Shown: piece by piece, positions 1 to 12,872 of the stretch
How the letters are laid out: every line of letters begins with the position of its first letter
Position numbering within the stretch: the stretch's first letter is position 1
NCBI RefSeq assembly: GCF_964204645.1
Contig: NC_134030.1
Location: 4,565,855-4,629,854, forward strand
Reading direction: 5' to 3'
Source of the DNA: Tubulanus polymorphus
Lineage: Eukaryota; Nemertea; Palaeonemertea; Tubulaniformes; Tubulanidae
DNA: 64,000 nt
Notes under the pieces: generated by a model
Told to the model about the DNA's origin: nothing
The model's database searches: none
The model's input: the letters and a program-made list of their open reading frames with translations, nothing else
Position numbers and translations under genes: made by a program

Positions 1-738
1 AATTGAAGCGGTCGTACGCTTATATATATACTATATATCGTACCACGCACCTTATCTTGTGAATATCAGAAAAACCGAGTCTATCTTTATATGGTCCTGA
101 ACGCGTATCCGGATTCTTGGATATTGGGATCCCACGATTACCTTTTCTGGGTTAAATGTTGCCAAGACGCGATACGTGTGGTGAGTAATGTAAAAATGAT
201 TTTCCACCGGGAATATTTTCCTCTTATCAACTATTATATGTTACATATAATATATGCGCACGTTTTGCAGTCGTTGTTTTAAGAAAATATATTGTCCCTC
301 GTTGACTATACAGTATGGAATAGACACCAAGTTTGTGTCTGCCAGTCCCAACAACTTGAAATAGAAATATTCCTCCAGATGTAACCGATTATCTGTTGTC
401 GGATGAAACAGTTTCCATGTATGTATTATCAAACTGGAACGGTGTGTCGAATTTTTATGCTGTTAAGTATTTTATCGGTTGCTTCTTCGTGTGGTGAATC
501 TCATCTGTGTGAACGGCCGCACGTTAAGTAGCTTCGCAAAACACCGACGAACCTACCTAACTGGACAGGTATACTTTTAGAAGAATCTGTAAGAATATAT
601 CCTCTTTAGTCTCGGAATCGGATAACTTGGTACGACTGCGTGATCGATTATTTCGAATAAATGTTTATGTCTCTTTGATATAACGTATCGATTTGACAAC
701 GAGTTATCGTCGAAAATACGCGCTCCGACTCTTGAATG

Positions 739-771
739 AGAGAGAGAGAGAGACAGAGAGACAGAGAGAGA
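739..771. repeat. (AG)n microsatellite
   Basis: Imperfect AG dinucleotide tract interrupted by two CAG steps. It is a simple sequence repeat with no associated gene. Confidence 0.85.
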
Positions 772-1653
772 TTGTCCCGATCGACACACCCTAACGTGCG
801 TCGCTAACCGTAGTAACTGACATATCGCGCTCGTATGCGTGGTACGCGTTGTTATTACGTGAAATTAGTTCGCTTACACAACTAAAATGACCATGCAGAG
901 AAACACGTGTTCAATTCTTATCTCATTTTTGGAAAAAATGACGGCTATCTCGGTCGGCCAAAATTCCGAACTTATTTGTCCAGATACGTCACAGGATTCG
1001 CCTCGAAGTCTTCTTTTAGAATCCTGAAATGAAAAAAAAAACAACGTTCGATTCAATGACTGCATAGTAACATTAAGTGTCCATTATGTGAAAAAGGTGA
1101 TGAAGTTTATTTCAATCGGAATAAAAACAAATCTTTCTTATATGAAATAGAACTTATTATTCTGCCGATCAACCTTTATCAATCTTTTAACTTCTCTATC
1201 ATCTACCTTTCCGAGATCGGGACAAACACAACCGTGTTGTCATCATACATCGTGACTTGACTTCGTTTCTGGACTCAAGTTTCTATCAGGCACGCTTCAA
1301 ACGCCATGCGCGCATTACTACGTCACGAATACATCTTGTTACAGTCAGGTTTACTTTATTCATTCAGGTTCCGGGTGAAAATGAAAGCTGAAACTATTTT
1401 TTTTCTACCTTCAATCTATTATGGATGTGGATTTTACGCTTATTTGTGTATTCTAATGCCAGATACTTAAGCAAATGATTGGTAATAATACCACTTGCTT
1501 TAAAAGGCAACAGAACTTAACATTGAACCAAAAGTTAGTATTTTTACTAATACTTTTAGGTCAACTTAACTGCCAAATTTATTTTGGGTAAATATACTAA
1601 TACTTTTACAGTGTATTGGAGGGAATGACCAAAAATGGTGAACCATCAGTTTC

Positions 1654-1733
1654 GCAGTCGCGGCTTAAGCCCATAATTGGTCTAGAACTAAGTTGTTTTT
1701 AGACTGGTCTTAGACTCTAAGCCGTGACTATGC
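1654..1733. repeat. Small foldback element
   Basis: The left arm, beginning GCAGTCGCGGCTTA, pairs with the right arm TAAGCCGTGACTATGC with one mismatch and a small gap. The interior is A/T-rich and also partly self-complementary (TCTAGAACTAAG against CTTAGACTCTAAG). It resembles a tiny MITE or a degraded foldback. No clear target-site duplication is visible. Confidence 0.45.
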
Positions 1734-3618
1734 AACCGACCCATGGGGTATTCTATCTCTAGCTTTGCGATGATTGTTTCGCTAAGTTTAAGTGTTGATA
1801 TCGTATGGCGTTCCTGAGTTGATGATGACCTTTCCTGCCGTTCCTTTCAAAATCGATACAAATAGAAAGCGTTAAAAAGTTTCTTGGGTGAATCCCATAT
1901 ATTGTTCTCTATTCTCCGGGCTAAAATCATTAGATCCTTTGCAGACACATTATTTCTGTGGCGTCTAATTTCCTTTCGAAGTAAAAGAAACGGACAATTT
2001 AAATGTAGGATATGAAGTAATGTTTCTCGGTTTCGGATCACAGCATTGGAAATAAGTTCTATTATTATGAATAAGCCCGTGGCGTAATGTCGTTGGCATC
2101 GATTCACTTTTCAATAGTTCCTTTTGAAGAGTTTCGCTCCCGAAAAGGTGCTCAAAATGAAATGATGAAATCGTATCTCCAATTACTATTCAACCTACTA
2201 CAATTAGATATTGAAGTTTTACCTCGAATGATGTACATTGTTTTATATTATAGTATGTATCGTCGGAATCATCAATAATAAACAATAACTAACGAAAAGT
2301 AATCTTCTATAGAGAATGTGGCGAGAAACATTTAAGTGCCCATCGCAATAAACCGGCTAGCCGACCGGTTCAGCGTCAACCTGTTTATCGTAAGGTTAAC
2401 TTCTTTTATTGAAGAACTCGCTCTCCATCAAAATCATTGTTATATCTGTCATGGTTTTAACACATCGTAAATTCGAATATCGTTTTCTTAGGGATGATGA
2501 ATATCCAATGGATTGAATGTCAAATACCGCGTTACTGCGTCTATTGTCGAAGTTGTTATTGCCAAAGAAAATCTATATCTAAAATTACATAATAGTCGAT
2601 ACTTTGTAGTTGTTCGTATTTCGGGGCTTCCTGGAATTAAAAACTAACAGGTTATATTGTTTTGCAGTGATGTGTTGCCTCCCACAACTCAGAAAACGGA
2701 GACATCCAATGATTTTTTCTTCTTCGAGCGAAATCACTGACATTTTATTAAAGGGTGTATGACTCGAGTTTGAATCGGTATAAGATACGCACCAGCCGAC
2801 ACCGGCGTATTAACGCATGTATCCAAGGAAAATTCAATTTCGATTTCAGAATGTTTCTTTGTACGGGATCGTGCAACGTCCTACACACATCATCGTTGTC
2901 TATCAACTTGGAGTCTGTAGAGTGTCCTTTAATGATACGAGTAAGATCGTTCTTCAATAGAATTCCTGAAAACTCTTGAGATTCTTTTACGCGCGAGCGA
3001 AAATCCAATTCCACGCTGGTAGTTTAGTTGAGTCGTCGAGTGGAACTTTTAAATTGGACAAATGGAATCGTCTCGAGAAACGCAGATTTTTAAATAACGA
3101 ATGACGATACATGTATGTCCCGGGGCAGGGATACAATCGCAGTTTGTATGGTTGCGTATTCTCTGTGGTTTAAGTCGTGAGTCCTGGTTGATTTGTTTCT
3201 TTTGTTATTTCTTAAATGGACAATTGTAACACCGATGCAGTTTCCAGTTATTGGAAAGTTCACCTAACTCCGGAAACTCTGACCCATAGGCACCATTCTT
3301 CTCCTAACGTATGGGGCAGAGACAGCAAAATGGGATGGGCATTGGTATAACCCATGGTTTCTAAGGGGACACTGCTTTGGATATAAAACCTCTTAGCAGG
3401 GAACGTTGAATTAATTTTGTATCAATCCAAATGAATGCAAAATTTTTCGAATATATTTGTTCAGAAATAATGGCACAGCTGTTGATCATGTATATCCTCT
3501 AGAGACCCAGAACCCGATTTTGGTCAAATTACCTTCTTATTTGAGAATAACACTTATTTTGGGGTTATATTTTGAGTTTCGGCTTTAAATTTTTTTGGCC
3601 CACTTTTTCCCCAAAAAT

Positions 3619-3636
3619 GGTACAGCCGGCTGTACC
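3619..3636. repeat. 18-bp perfect palindrome
   Basis: GGTACAGCCGGCTGTACC reads identically on both strands. It could be a dimeric protein-binding site or chance. No gene is recognisable beside it. Confidence 0.5.
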
Positions 3637-5056
3637 TTGCGTCCGTAGAGGATGTAGTTAAAACAAGAGGTGTACGATGCATCCAACCATCTCGTGTTCA
3701 CAAACTGTCCCGTTAATGGCTGCCTGTGTCGCTGTCGATTCTTGCCGATTATACAAATATATGATGCTGATATGGGACAAATGAATATCATTGACAGGTC
3801 GCTGAGCGAGGGTTCGTTGCCGACGGTAATCACGACGATGATGTATATGTTAGACGAGAGCGAGAAGGCTCCAATTGGCGGTTTTCGATCTTTTGCTTCG
3901 ATGTCAATAGAAATTGATCTGAGGAAGCTCAAACTTGTCACCAATCAGCAATGGATAAAATGCAACTAATCGTATGAATTCTTTTGAATCTATATACCCG
4001 GAAGTATCAATATTTGACTGAAATCGAAAATAGATATGAGTAAGGGAACAGACCCGGGAACTTCGAAAATTGTTTCAATGAGAAAATAAAAATGTGTTAT
4101 GCCCGGAGAGCACGGCTGAAAGTAAGTTCATGAAATCGCGGTAAACTGGTTATGTAGCAAATAATCCCTGCAGCAAAATACATAAAAACGGATTTTCTGA
4201 ATTCATTTTGTCGACAAGAATGGAATATACCACACCCTCCGACAAACGGTAGAAACAGGATATTCCACACAAGTCGTAACCCGCATTCAAAATAGATTAA
4301 CTCTGCTTCTTTTTCAAAGATTTATTTTTGTCGCAAATGCAAAGTGGATTTCTAAATGGAGTTGTCGCCTTCGCATCCATCGACGTTCTACTTCATCTAC
4401 AAAACCTGATATCAAATTAACTGACGCATCACCTAATGCACGACAACACAAAGATGCTAAATAAATGAACGAGTTACGACCACCTGATGATATTAATTTC
4501 GACAAATTGTCATCGTCGTTCTTTCGTTTGTCGTCGTCATTGGTACAACGTCTAATACGGACACAATATTACAAATGACAATAAATCAGATTAGAAAAAA
4601 CGCGTTGAATGGATCGAGAATCACAAAAGCGGCTTAACCGGAAAAAAAACTAGAAGACGCCACACCTAACATTTCCATTAGGTTTTGGGTCAGTGTCTTG
4701 AAATATACCGCGGGAATGAAACGTTCGAAAAAAAGCTTTCTTCAGTTTCGTAATCAGTAGAACTATTAGCGTTTCCTGCGTTAAATCCTTAAGGAATATT
4801 TCTCCTTTATCCTATAGAGTCGTGTATTTTAGATGAACACCTGCGTTTCGAATGAATACATTAAAAAAGAAAATCGACTGCTGGCGCTACATCGATTCGT
4901 TTCGCGTTGAGTTTCACTTTCTCGTATTTTATGCGAATTACTAATTAAATTCGCTCAGTCTTTCACTCTAGTAGTAGCGGTAGCAAATAAATAGACTTCA
5001 AGACATCGAATAAAATGTCTGAATTTCTTATTACAGAGCCGAATCTAAGAAAATAG

Positions 5057-5110
5057 TAAAATCCCGCAATAAATGAATTTAGACATTTCTTCATTTATTG
5101 TGGGATTTTA
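5057..5110. repeat. 21-bp stem foldback
   Basis: Arms at 5057-5077 and 5090-5110 pair over 21 bp with one mismatch (the TAAAATCCCGCAATAAATGA side against its complement) around a 12-nt loop. It looks like a miniature foldback or hairpin. No flanking duplication was identified. Confidence 0.6.
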
Positions 5111-7154
5111 TTATCATCGTTTTATCACGCAAATTGTGAGCTACAACTTATTCGAATTGTCTCAAGTGATTTTTTCCAGCAAAACCATATAAAAATAATA
5201 AACATACGTGTGATTCATTTCACACATGGCCCGATTCAGCCGTCATAAATTACAACTTGTTGTTTATTTTCTTATTATTCATTCATTTCATTCGCCTATT
5301 TCTACGTGATATTTTAATTCGGTGTTCCCGTAATCCCATGTCTTCGACATCAGCCTGTTATCAATGCATGTAAGTATATTTACTGATTGACCGTCCTCGG
5401 TCGGTGTAGAATTAGTATAATCAATCGTCCTTAAAATAAGGCGTTTATTACAGTTCACGCGCAACCACCGGCTTCTTTCGCCTTGACTGTCCATTAATCT
5501 GATGAGAAAACCGATCTACAAATGGTACTGACATTGAAAGAATGACGGTGGAAGGTCATTGCAACGAATTATTGTCAATTCCAAGTATTTCATTTATTTA
5601 GTGTATGATTATAATATTTGCACCTCATAAGGTCGGAGCGTTTTAGACTAATTGTTTGTTTTTTTCTTGCCGATCCTAATCCATCTGTGCGGAGAATATA
5701 TATTCCTTTCAAATGCGTGAATGTGTCGAAATCGCTATCGATGTTTTGTAATTACAGTTTATTTGTCACCATTAACCATCGAGTGAACAGTTTTTCATAT
5801 CGACTTTTCATGTCTCAAAATGTTTGTGGATTATTCTTAGCCAGATACCTTCAAATCTAATAAGAATAGAATGGATAAAATGCCTAAAATCTCAACTGCT
5901 ACCAGCCGTACAAACAACGGGTCCTCTGTCGATGCTAATTTCTGCTGATAAAAACTGAATGATAAAGTTATCATGATACTCGTTGCGAAATTCAAGAAAT
6001 GCGTTCAGGGCTGAAAGATACATTAATTTAGCGATTTTATCATTGAAACGCGTAGAAGCAGTACATGTATGCCATCATTTCATCCAGTCTAAATCAATGA
6101 AGGAATAAGGGGCCCGTGCGTGGGTGGAAGCCTAAGAATTACGCTAGTGAACCTAACACTGTTAATGGCGATACTAACTGAGTTATGCCGATGATGACCT
6201 TTTCTTGGCCCACGCTCTTTTACAGTGAGGCATATGAAGACAGGCGTGCGAAGCTCGATAATTGGTCTATGCGCATCATCGACGGATTGTCAATGTGAAC
6301 GTCCATCCCTACCTAGGATTTGCCTCCATTACTTCCATTCGAACCTTATCGAACTCTCATAATGCTACCGCTTTCAAACATATTCGTGCTAAGAATAGAA
6401 CACAAAAATAGCTGTGTCATCGTATATTCATATTGGATCGCGAGTGCAACCATGAATCACTGCGTCATCAATATTGGGACTGGTAGCCGGTGAATCCAAA
6501 TCAATACGATTCAATTGTCAATATATTCAAATTCAAAACAAATTCTTAAGGCGTCAATAACATTTGAAGTTAGATTCTGATATTCAAGGACGCAATCGTA
6601 GCATATCTGTTTCTATTTCTATTTTAAACCTCCATGTATTTAGATTCGAGGTTTGCGAGCATCAGAAAACGAAAAAACAAAAAAATGAATTTTAAACGTG
6701 AGCTGCCCGTTAACTCATTAAGACAAATCTTGTCTCTAGCGCACGTGGTAAAAGCATTCGCTATCATTAAAGCAGTCAACAATAATTGAGTTTCCATTAA
6801 GCCGAATGAACAGCTACTCGGTTCGAGATGTTTTAACGTGAGCTATACGTCGCACATCTCTCAGTCAGACCCCGTCTCCGCTCGTAAAGCAACTTTATCG
6901 TACTAATTGCGTCGATGTTGAGTTTAATGACTATCGAAAACAGCTAGCCGATTCCGATTGCTCCGTGTCACGATACAAATATACATACTCATAAATGTCA
7001 ACGAACACTATACTGACGAAGAATACCACAAGATATCTTCGAAAATTAGCGATGATTCAAATTTCTCTGATACTGTGATATTTACGTAAGTCTTATGTCG
7101 TAAATTCTTTCTCCGTTTCAGTTTGACTTCAACGCTGTCGCAGCTACGGTGTCT

Positions 7155-7305
7155 CGGAGGTGAAATGGTGAGAATTAAATATGTTTTTTTTCGTGGGAAC
7201 GAAATAACCTTTTCGTAGCTACGGAAAACATTTCGTTCGAACGAAAAGATCATTTCGTCCCCACGAAAAAAAACCACATTTTTGTTTTTCAACGTATCAC
7301 CTCCG
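7155..7305. mobile_element. Palindromic MITE-like element
   Basis: The 151-bp unit begins CGGAGGTGA and ends TCACCTCCG. The two halves are imperfect inverted copies: both carry a T-run followed by TTCGTGGG and ACGAAAT, meeting near TTCGTTCGAACGAA in the centre. There is no coding capacity. This is the architecture of a non-autonomous foldback transposon. I could not identify the target-site duplication, so the superfamily is unassigned. Confidence 0.6.
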
Positions 7306-7375
7306 GGGCTCCTTACGTATCCACGTGAAATATATTCCCAATTGTAAACTAAAAATTGTAACTGCTAGTTTGCCT

Positions 7376-7686
7376 TGGTGATCCATCCTCCCCCGGCAGG
7401 GATTCGAACCTGATGGCATCGAGATTGCCACGGCACGAAACCCTGCCATAATCGACCGTGCGCGCAGATACATGCGCAGTTCAGATGATGTGATTTTTAG
7501 CCAATCAAAAATCCCGTTTTATTTTAGCCCGGGTTTTCCCATTTATAGTTCTTCCTTGAAATTTGCCTCAACGATTATACAACGAGCAATCTGATTGGTG
7601 CCGCCAGTTTTCGTTCGGAAACCGTGGCTGAGTGTAGCGATGCCATCAGGTTCGAGTCCCTGCAGAGGGAGGATGTGGTGATCAAG
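7376..7686. mobile_element. Inverted pair of tRNA-like SINE heads
   Basis: The left end (7376-7430) and right end (7630-7686) are inverted copies of one sequence. Each contains a pol III B-box-like core: GGTTCGAATCCC read on the minus strand at the left and GGTTCGAGTCCC on the plus strand at the right. Both copies share ATGCCATCAGG just before the B box. The right copy also has an A-box-like TGGCTGAGTG upstream at about 7624-7633. The T-arm does not form a clean 5-bp stem, so these are tRNA-derived repeats rather than functional tRNA genes. The interior is AT-rich with a second weak inversion (AGCCAATCA against TGATTGGT). Confidence 0.55.
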
Positions 7687-10120
7687 TTTACATTAAACTC
7701 TTCGTCATGGGTGAAATTCAGAAATTACTGAAATTCAACCCAATAATAGGAAATTAGATATTGTTCATGTATATGGACATCCCCTATACAAGTTTATTTT
7801 GAATTGGTCCACCGATGCACTTGTACGCATTGACACCGCAATTCACTCTTTATGTTTTTTATCACTTGTTTTTCGAATTCATCAAATATTTACGGCCCTT
7901 CATCGATTGTTATATTTGTTTTCTTGTGACAGTGTCGACGCAGTCTGGCGCGCTAAGATACATCGGTACAGCAATATCATATACACGCACGTGGGCGCGA
8001 TTCCGTATCGCCGCGATTAATTCGACCCTACAGCACATATAGAATATCGCCATCATGCGTTTCGCAGTTCGCTTCTTCGTTATAGAATAGAACACAAAAG
8101 AAAAGTATCTAGAAAGTTTTAAAATGATCGTATAGTCTCATGACAGATAATTTCCTCACTACATATCGCAACTCGAAACACCGTGAATCTTAGTACATCC
8201 CCGGGAAATGAGCCGGGAATCAACTTTCACAACACCCACAGAAATTCAAGGGGTTTTCATCTTTTATTTCGAAATGTGCGAAACGCGATAAATGTTAACA
8301 CCAAAAAGCTCGATTGATATAGACCCTGGGGATACCCAGACGTTCTACACTCGACGTTTCAGATTTAAACTGATCTACTTCCTTAGAAACTTTTGTTCTT
8401 AATATTAAGGAGATTTGAATTCATATAAGATGAATGACAATTTACGAAAATTGGAGAAAGAATGGATATAAACTAAATGTCTCTGATCACTGCCTGATTT
8501 TAAACTTGATACAAAGACAAGCTAGTGTTTAAGGTCGGTTACCATGGACTTACGGGGTATGGTAATTATATACATATACGTAGTAATATTGAATAATGCT
8601 TGACTACATGACATATGGTTTAGTATTTCACGAATCTGCACTATGGATGTAATTCTAAAAATCTTGCAGTTCTCGCGAATAAGTCCCGTGGGATGACTTC
8701 AATCGAAAATATCATGCAGTACTTCGGGAAAACGTTCCACTCGACCAAGTTTTAAAGCATCGTAAATTAAAACCTAGTCGACGTTAATGAAATGAGCCGT
8801 TAGGGTTGCGAAATTCAGGTGTTAGAAGACGCTTTGTCTCACGTGCTTGCGGAACCTATGGGCAGATGAGTCATTCGTTCGGGCGAATCATCATTTGTTT
8901 AATCAAAACACAACAGGACAATATCGCTGACGACAGATAACAGGAGAGTAGAGCTCTAGGCGTATTTCAACTGGCAGAAATACACGAGTAAATAGAATCT
9001 TGTGTAAAATTCCGTCGGGTTTCGTCGAGTTACTGAAAAGAATTTTTTCCGTTTCGAAGCTGGAGAGCGCCAAGAATCCATTATGTCACACAATATTATG
9101 CCTTTGTAAAAAAGTCTAACTCGGTAAACAATATACTTCTTCTAGTTTGCTAAGTATCTATACTTTCACGTCTCCAGTTTATGACTAGTAAAACTGTCGG
9201 CACTGAGGATACGCAGGCGAAAAGATTTATCTAGCTCCAGATAAAAACTAAACTCGTTATCATCAAAAACATGTATACAACATATACATTAGACCTAACA
9301 CGAATCATAACATTGCGGCTTTGCAAATGTCGATGATAGTCGTAATATTTCCACTTTGCTGCTGTTATGATCAATCGAAATCATATCGCCAGATAACACA
9401 AATAACACCCATGAATAGTATATACTTTATCCGATTTAAAAAGGCGTACTGTGTGTTTGTGATCTCTTTTGCTACGAGTTTCGAATCGAACTGGCTGAAT
9501 TGATACAGTTGATCCGATGCGCTTAGTTTCCGCATCACTCGATAAAACGCTATTGATGTTAATGTTGCTAGTTGCTATTAAACTCTGTCAGCCGAATTAG
9601 ACTGTCACATTTTTTGGATCATAATATTTTATGAACAAGTATCAAGTATCAGTCATCGCGCTGTTTAAACGGCGGGCCTGAAACGATCCATTACGATTAT
9701 ATATAGATATACATAACAGGAAATGGAATTGAATTTAATATTCAAATTAACATTCCATTGGTTCTGTAGGGCGTGGGCATTAAATAGCGTATTCACTGGA
9801 ATCGCTCGGAAAGGTATTTCACGAACTATGCGTGGGTAACTTTCTATTTTTGATAGCCTATCGGTGAAGTTTGTTGCACATGATGCCGAATATTTATTCA
9901 TAGCATCTCACGATTTAGAGCATGTTTCATTGATTTCAAGAGATTAATTCGGGTTTAACACGTCATGTTATACACAACTTGCTTGAATCGGAATTGAACT
10001 CAACGTGATTTGATAAAACCTTCAATACTGGACACATCAAACTAAATGTATCTAGATTTCATGTCATCAGATGCATCATCAATAGCTTCAACTCAGTGGA
10101 GATAATTCAGCCGTGTTGAG
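7687..10120. other. Non-coding stretch
   Basis: I see no gene, RNA or well-bounded repeat here. The open frames (for example two overlapping ones near 7800-8040) have no domain and no splice context. Confidence 0.6.
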
Positions 10121-10300
10121 TGTCGAAACATGAAAATGAACAATTCAGTATTATTAATTCAGTATTCCTGAAGATGACTACAGTAGGTTGTAGTCGAAAC
10201 GTCGATACAATTAAGAAATACTTAAAAATAATTTGTCCGAAATGTTTCTCGTGAGCTGCTCATGAGAAACATTTCGGACGAATTATTTTTCAGTGTGGGA
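10120..10300 (+). repeat. Dispersed repeat copy with hammerhead-like core and large palindrome
   Basis: It contains CCTGAAGATGACTA at 10167-10180, then a 6-bp stem (GACTAC/GTAGTC) and CGAAACG, followed by a near-perfect palindrome (10224-10290). A related copy lies on the minus strand at about 42540-42630. It shares the CCTGAAGATGACTA start, the following TCGAAACG and a GAAACATTT(T)CGGAC segment. The CTGANGA, stem, GAAA order resembles the 3' ends of Penelope-like elements and hammerhead ribozyme cores, but a proper helix III is not obvious. No coding part is attached. Confidence 0.5.
10224..10290. repeat. 33-bp-arm palindrome
   Basis: Arms 10224-10256 and 10258-10290 are reverse complements over 33 bp with two mismatches and a single-base spacer. 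It is centred on GTGAGC-T-GCTCAT and contains GTCCGAAATGTTTCTC and its inverse. It would extrude as a strong hairpin and probably reflects a head-to-head junction of the surrounding repeat family. Confidence 0.85.
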
Positions 10301-12780
10301 TTTTCAATATATTGTTGTAATCCGACAGTTTTTAAGCGCGACTTGATAATTACTGGCACCACTAACAGTACGATCAACGATCACAGTAGCAGAATTAATA
10401 GATGCTTTCAAAAACTGTATTCCGCAGCTGGTTTCAAACCTAGCAACGATCAACAAGCGACACAACGAGACAACCTAGAAATAGGCATAAAATGCCTCCT
10501 GTTGGTTGTAACCGATACGATACGATAGTACGATAATGGTATTCAAAGATTTCGTCTTTGAGTTGTGATATCGTCGCCAAGAATATCGTAATTTCTCCTA
10601 CGTGCACTTACAAATTAGCTTTCATGGCTCACTGAAGTACAATAACATTAGTTCTTTAATGTTTGCTAATAATCGCTGTCGCCCTTAACAACATTATCTT
10701 TGATAATATCTGCAAACGCTGCGACGTCGATCTTCTAAACGGTGGCAACGGTTAAGTCCACACAAAAAGGGGAGAGCGTATAATAACTTACCGAGAATTT
10801 AACAGAACGGTCTTGGCATTTCGAGAATTGCATTGGCATTAAAATATGATTCGGGAGACATCTTGTATAGAAAAAGATGGCCCATGTCCTATATACGGCA
10901 TATTTAGGGTAACTTTTGAGTAAATCAGAGGAATATAAAAATGTAATAATGCACAAGCTAAAATGTGAAAGTGAAGTATCATCGAACTCAAAGAGATTCC
11001 ATAAAAGTAGGTGACGTATTATACAGCCGATGACAAGCGATACCGCGCACGCACCCTTCCTTAGTTTCGTAAACTCCACGAGGCCAAAAATTGGCAATAC
11101 TCACAATTCGAATGAAATGAATAAAGATTAAGAAATTACGATATCGCTTATGTATGCGAGTGTGTATATAAACTACTCTGACGGTATCAACAAGCAAGGC
11201 CCGTATCGTCACCCGCTAGCGATAACTAACTAGGTGTCGTCAGCCACCATCAGGCGAGCATCGAGAAAAATTAAAAGCTATTCAACTATTCCCCGATTCA
11301 ATTTGCCGTTATATTGTCTGCGCATAAGCCCAAAGCGAAGCCGCAAATCCTACTTCTCTAGACAGACACAATGATATGATAAGAGTAGTTTAAGAAAATG
11401 ACAAGAGCGTGTTTTCATATCTTATAAAAGTGTACTGTCCTTATCCGTTCCTCCATTGATTTCTTCACCAGTCGTCGCTTAAATCAAAAAGCAGTGTGGT
11501 AAACCGACCTGCCGGACCACACCCGTTAACAATAGATCTTCATACGCGTTCAAAACACAATATAGAAATAGTATTCCTTGTAATTTTTAGCAAAAATATT
11601 GAATACAGAAATCGAAACGGTTTAGACTTATATCGATCGTACGTCGATTATTTTTACGAAACGTATTTTCATTTATTTTCGTGAAGGTCAAATGGCCCTC
11701 ATTGTCATTCTAAATATACGCATCACGGGCAAAATAATCTTTTTCATAATCAATTGATTTTTCTTTCAAAAGGTTTTAGATATTCTCTATATATATTTAC
11801 AAATAAAACGTTGATGGAATTGATCGATTGTTTGAACTCGAAACAATAGTTAAACTTAGAATCATTGGATTTATTTTACTCCAAGGCCGAGTGGCAATTA
11901 TAGAAGTCTGCAAAAACTTGTTTTTTTGGCAGGGGAATTGTTGTGGTAATGGATAAGTCGTTGTAAGGACCATTCACAAAACCATTCCCCGCATCCTTTC
12001 TTATAAGATAAACGAGGCAAAAAGAATGACGCGCATAGAACCATTGCGTGTATGTCTATTCAAACCAAAACCCCGGTAGACTTTTCGATTTCTACCTCAC
12101 GCCGCCTTGAAGAAGAAATTGAATTAAGAAATATGATTAAATTAAATCTACTCCACACACTCACACACTCTTTCCCTCTCACTTTCAGCAACGAAAATCA
12201 GCTCACCGAAAGCACACCGAGACTCGACGACAAAACGGACGTCAACGGAGCGAATTTGTAATTCCGGCAGCGGTAATTTTAACGCTACATTTAACCATAA
12301 TAGCCTTATAAATAAAATTCACATTATTTATACATCAGATTTCTACGGAATCGTCCTGATGAATATTATGTATTTGACATTTGCCTCCGATGTGACACAT
12401 TTGATGCCGGATCAAACGTATCAATGGCGAAGCTTTAACGCGATTTATTTCTAAAGCGTCGAAAGTCCCGAAGCGAGTTCCCTGTGAACTTTTTCTAGAA
12501 GTTTTGCATTCTAGAGGATTGACACAGCCCGAAGCGTGTTTCTCTGTCAGTTAGAATTTTTTTCTGAAATTAAATATAGTCAAAAGTCCGTTAAATTCGT
12601 AATAATCAATTCGTATTTTCACTTATTTTGTTGGTATTTTTCACACATTCTACAGTGATTCAGTCACACATTACGTATTTCACTGACTTCGTTTTTTTCT
12701 CTTGTTTCTCTCTTTTTTTACTTTCGTTTTCATTCGTAGGTGAGAATCGTCGCGAATTTGTTATATTCAGAAATGAATCA
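10301..12780. other. Non-coding stretch
   Basis: No supported gene. A 120-codon open frame on the minus strand near 10735-11097 has no family resemblance and a Cys/Phe-rich composition typical of antisense AT-rich noise. Nothing else is recognisable. Confidence 0.55.
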
Positions 12781-12782
12781 CG

Positions 12783-12872
12783 GGTTGTCAGTTAGAATTA
12801 ACTCCTAATTAAAGTTCATATTCAAAGAGTTGACTCTGAGTCAAATCTGAAATCAGAACTGAGGAACTGGTC
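12783..12872 (-). mobile_element. MITE-like repeat, diverged copy
   Basis: Read on the minus strand it starts GACCAGTTCCTCAGTTCTG and continues AGATTTGACTCAGAGTCAAC. It aligns along its length with the better-preserved copy at 21770-21871. The far terminal repeat is eroded. This is a short non-autonomous repeat with no coding capacity. Confidence 0.5.

Larger units (their letters stand above)
1..7154. other. Non-coding stretch, no supported gene
   Basis: No reading frame here has a recognisable domain, exon-like splice framing or family resemblance. The open frames are short and AT-driven. What can be seen is a GA-rich microsatellite (739-771), a foldback at about 1654-1733, an 18-bp perfect palindrome (3619-3636) and a 21-bp hairpin (5057-5110). 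The rest looks like ordinary intergenic or long-intron DNA. Confidence 0.6.

Noticed and set aside
3585-3969. Overlapping open frames of 99 (+) and 119 (-) codons
   Set aside because: Open on both strands over the same bases, with no recognisable domain, no splice context and no neighbouring exons. Possibly a fragment of something unknown but not supportable as a gene.
7376-7686. Functional tRNA genes
   Set aside because: B boxes are good, but the T stem, acceptor stem and anticodon arm do not fold properly. tRNA-derived repeats are the better reading.
10735-11097. 120-codon minus-strand frame
   Set aside because: Hydrophobic and Cys/Phe-rich without a membrane-protein pattern I recognise. 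No splice-bounded neighbours.
11880-11960. GGCCGAGTGGC as a tRNA-Leu/Ser A box
   Set aside because: No B box or downstream stems follow within the required distance.
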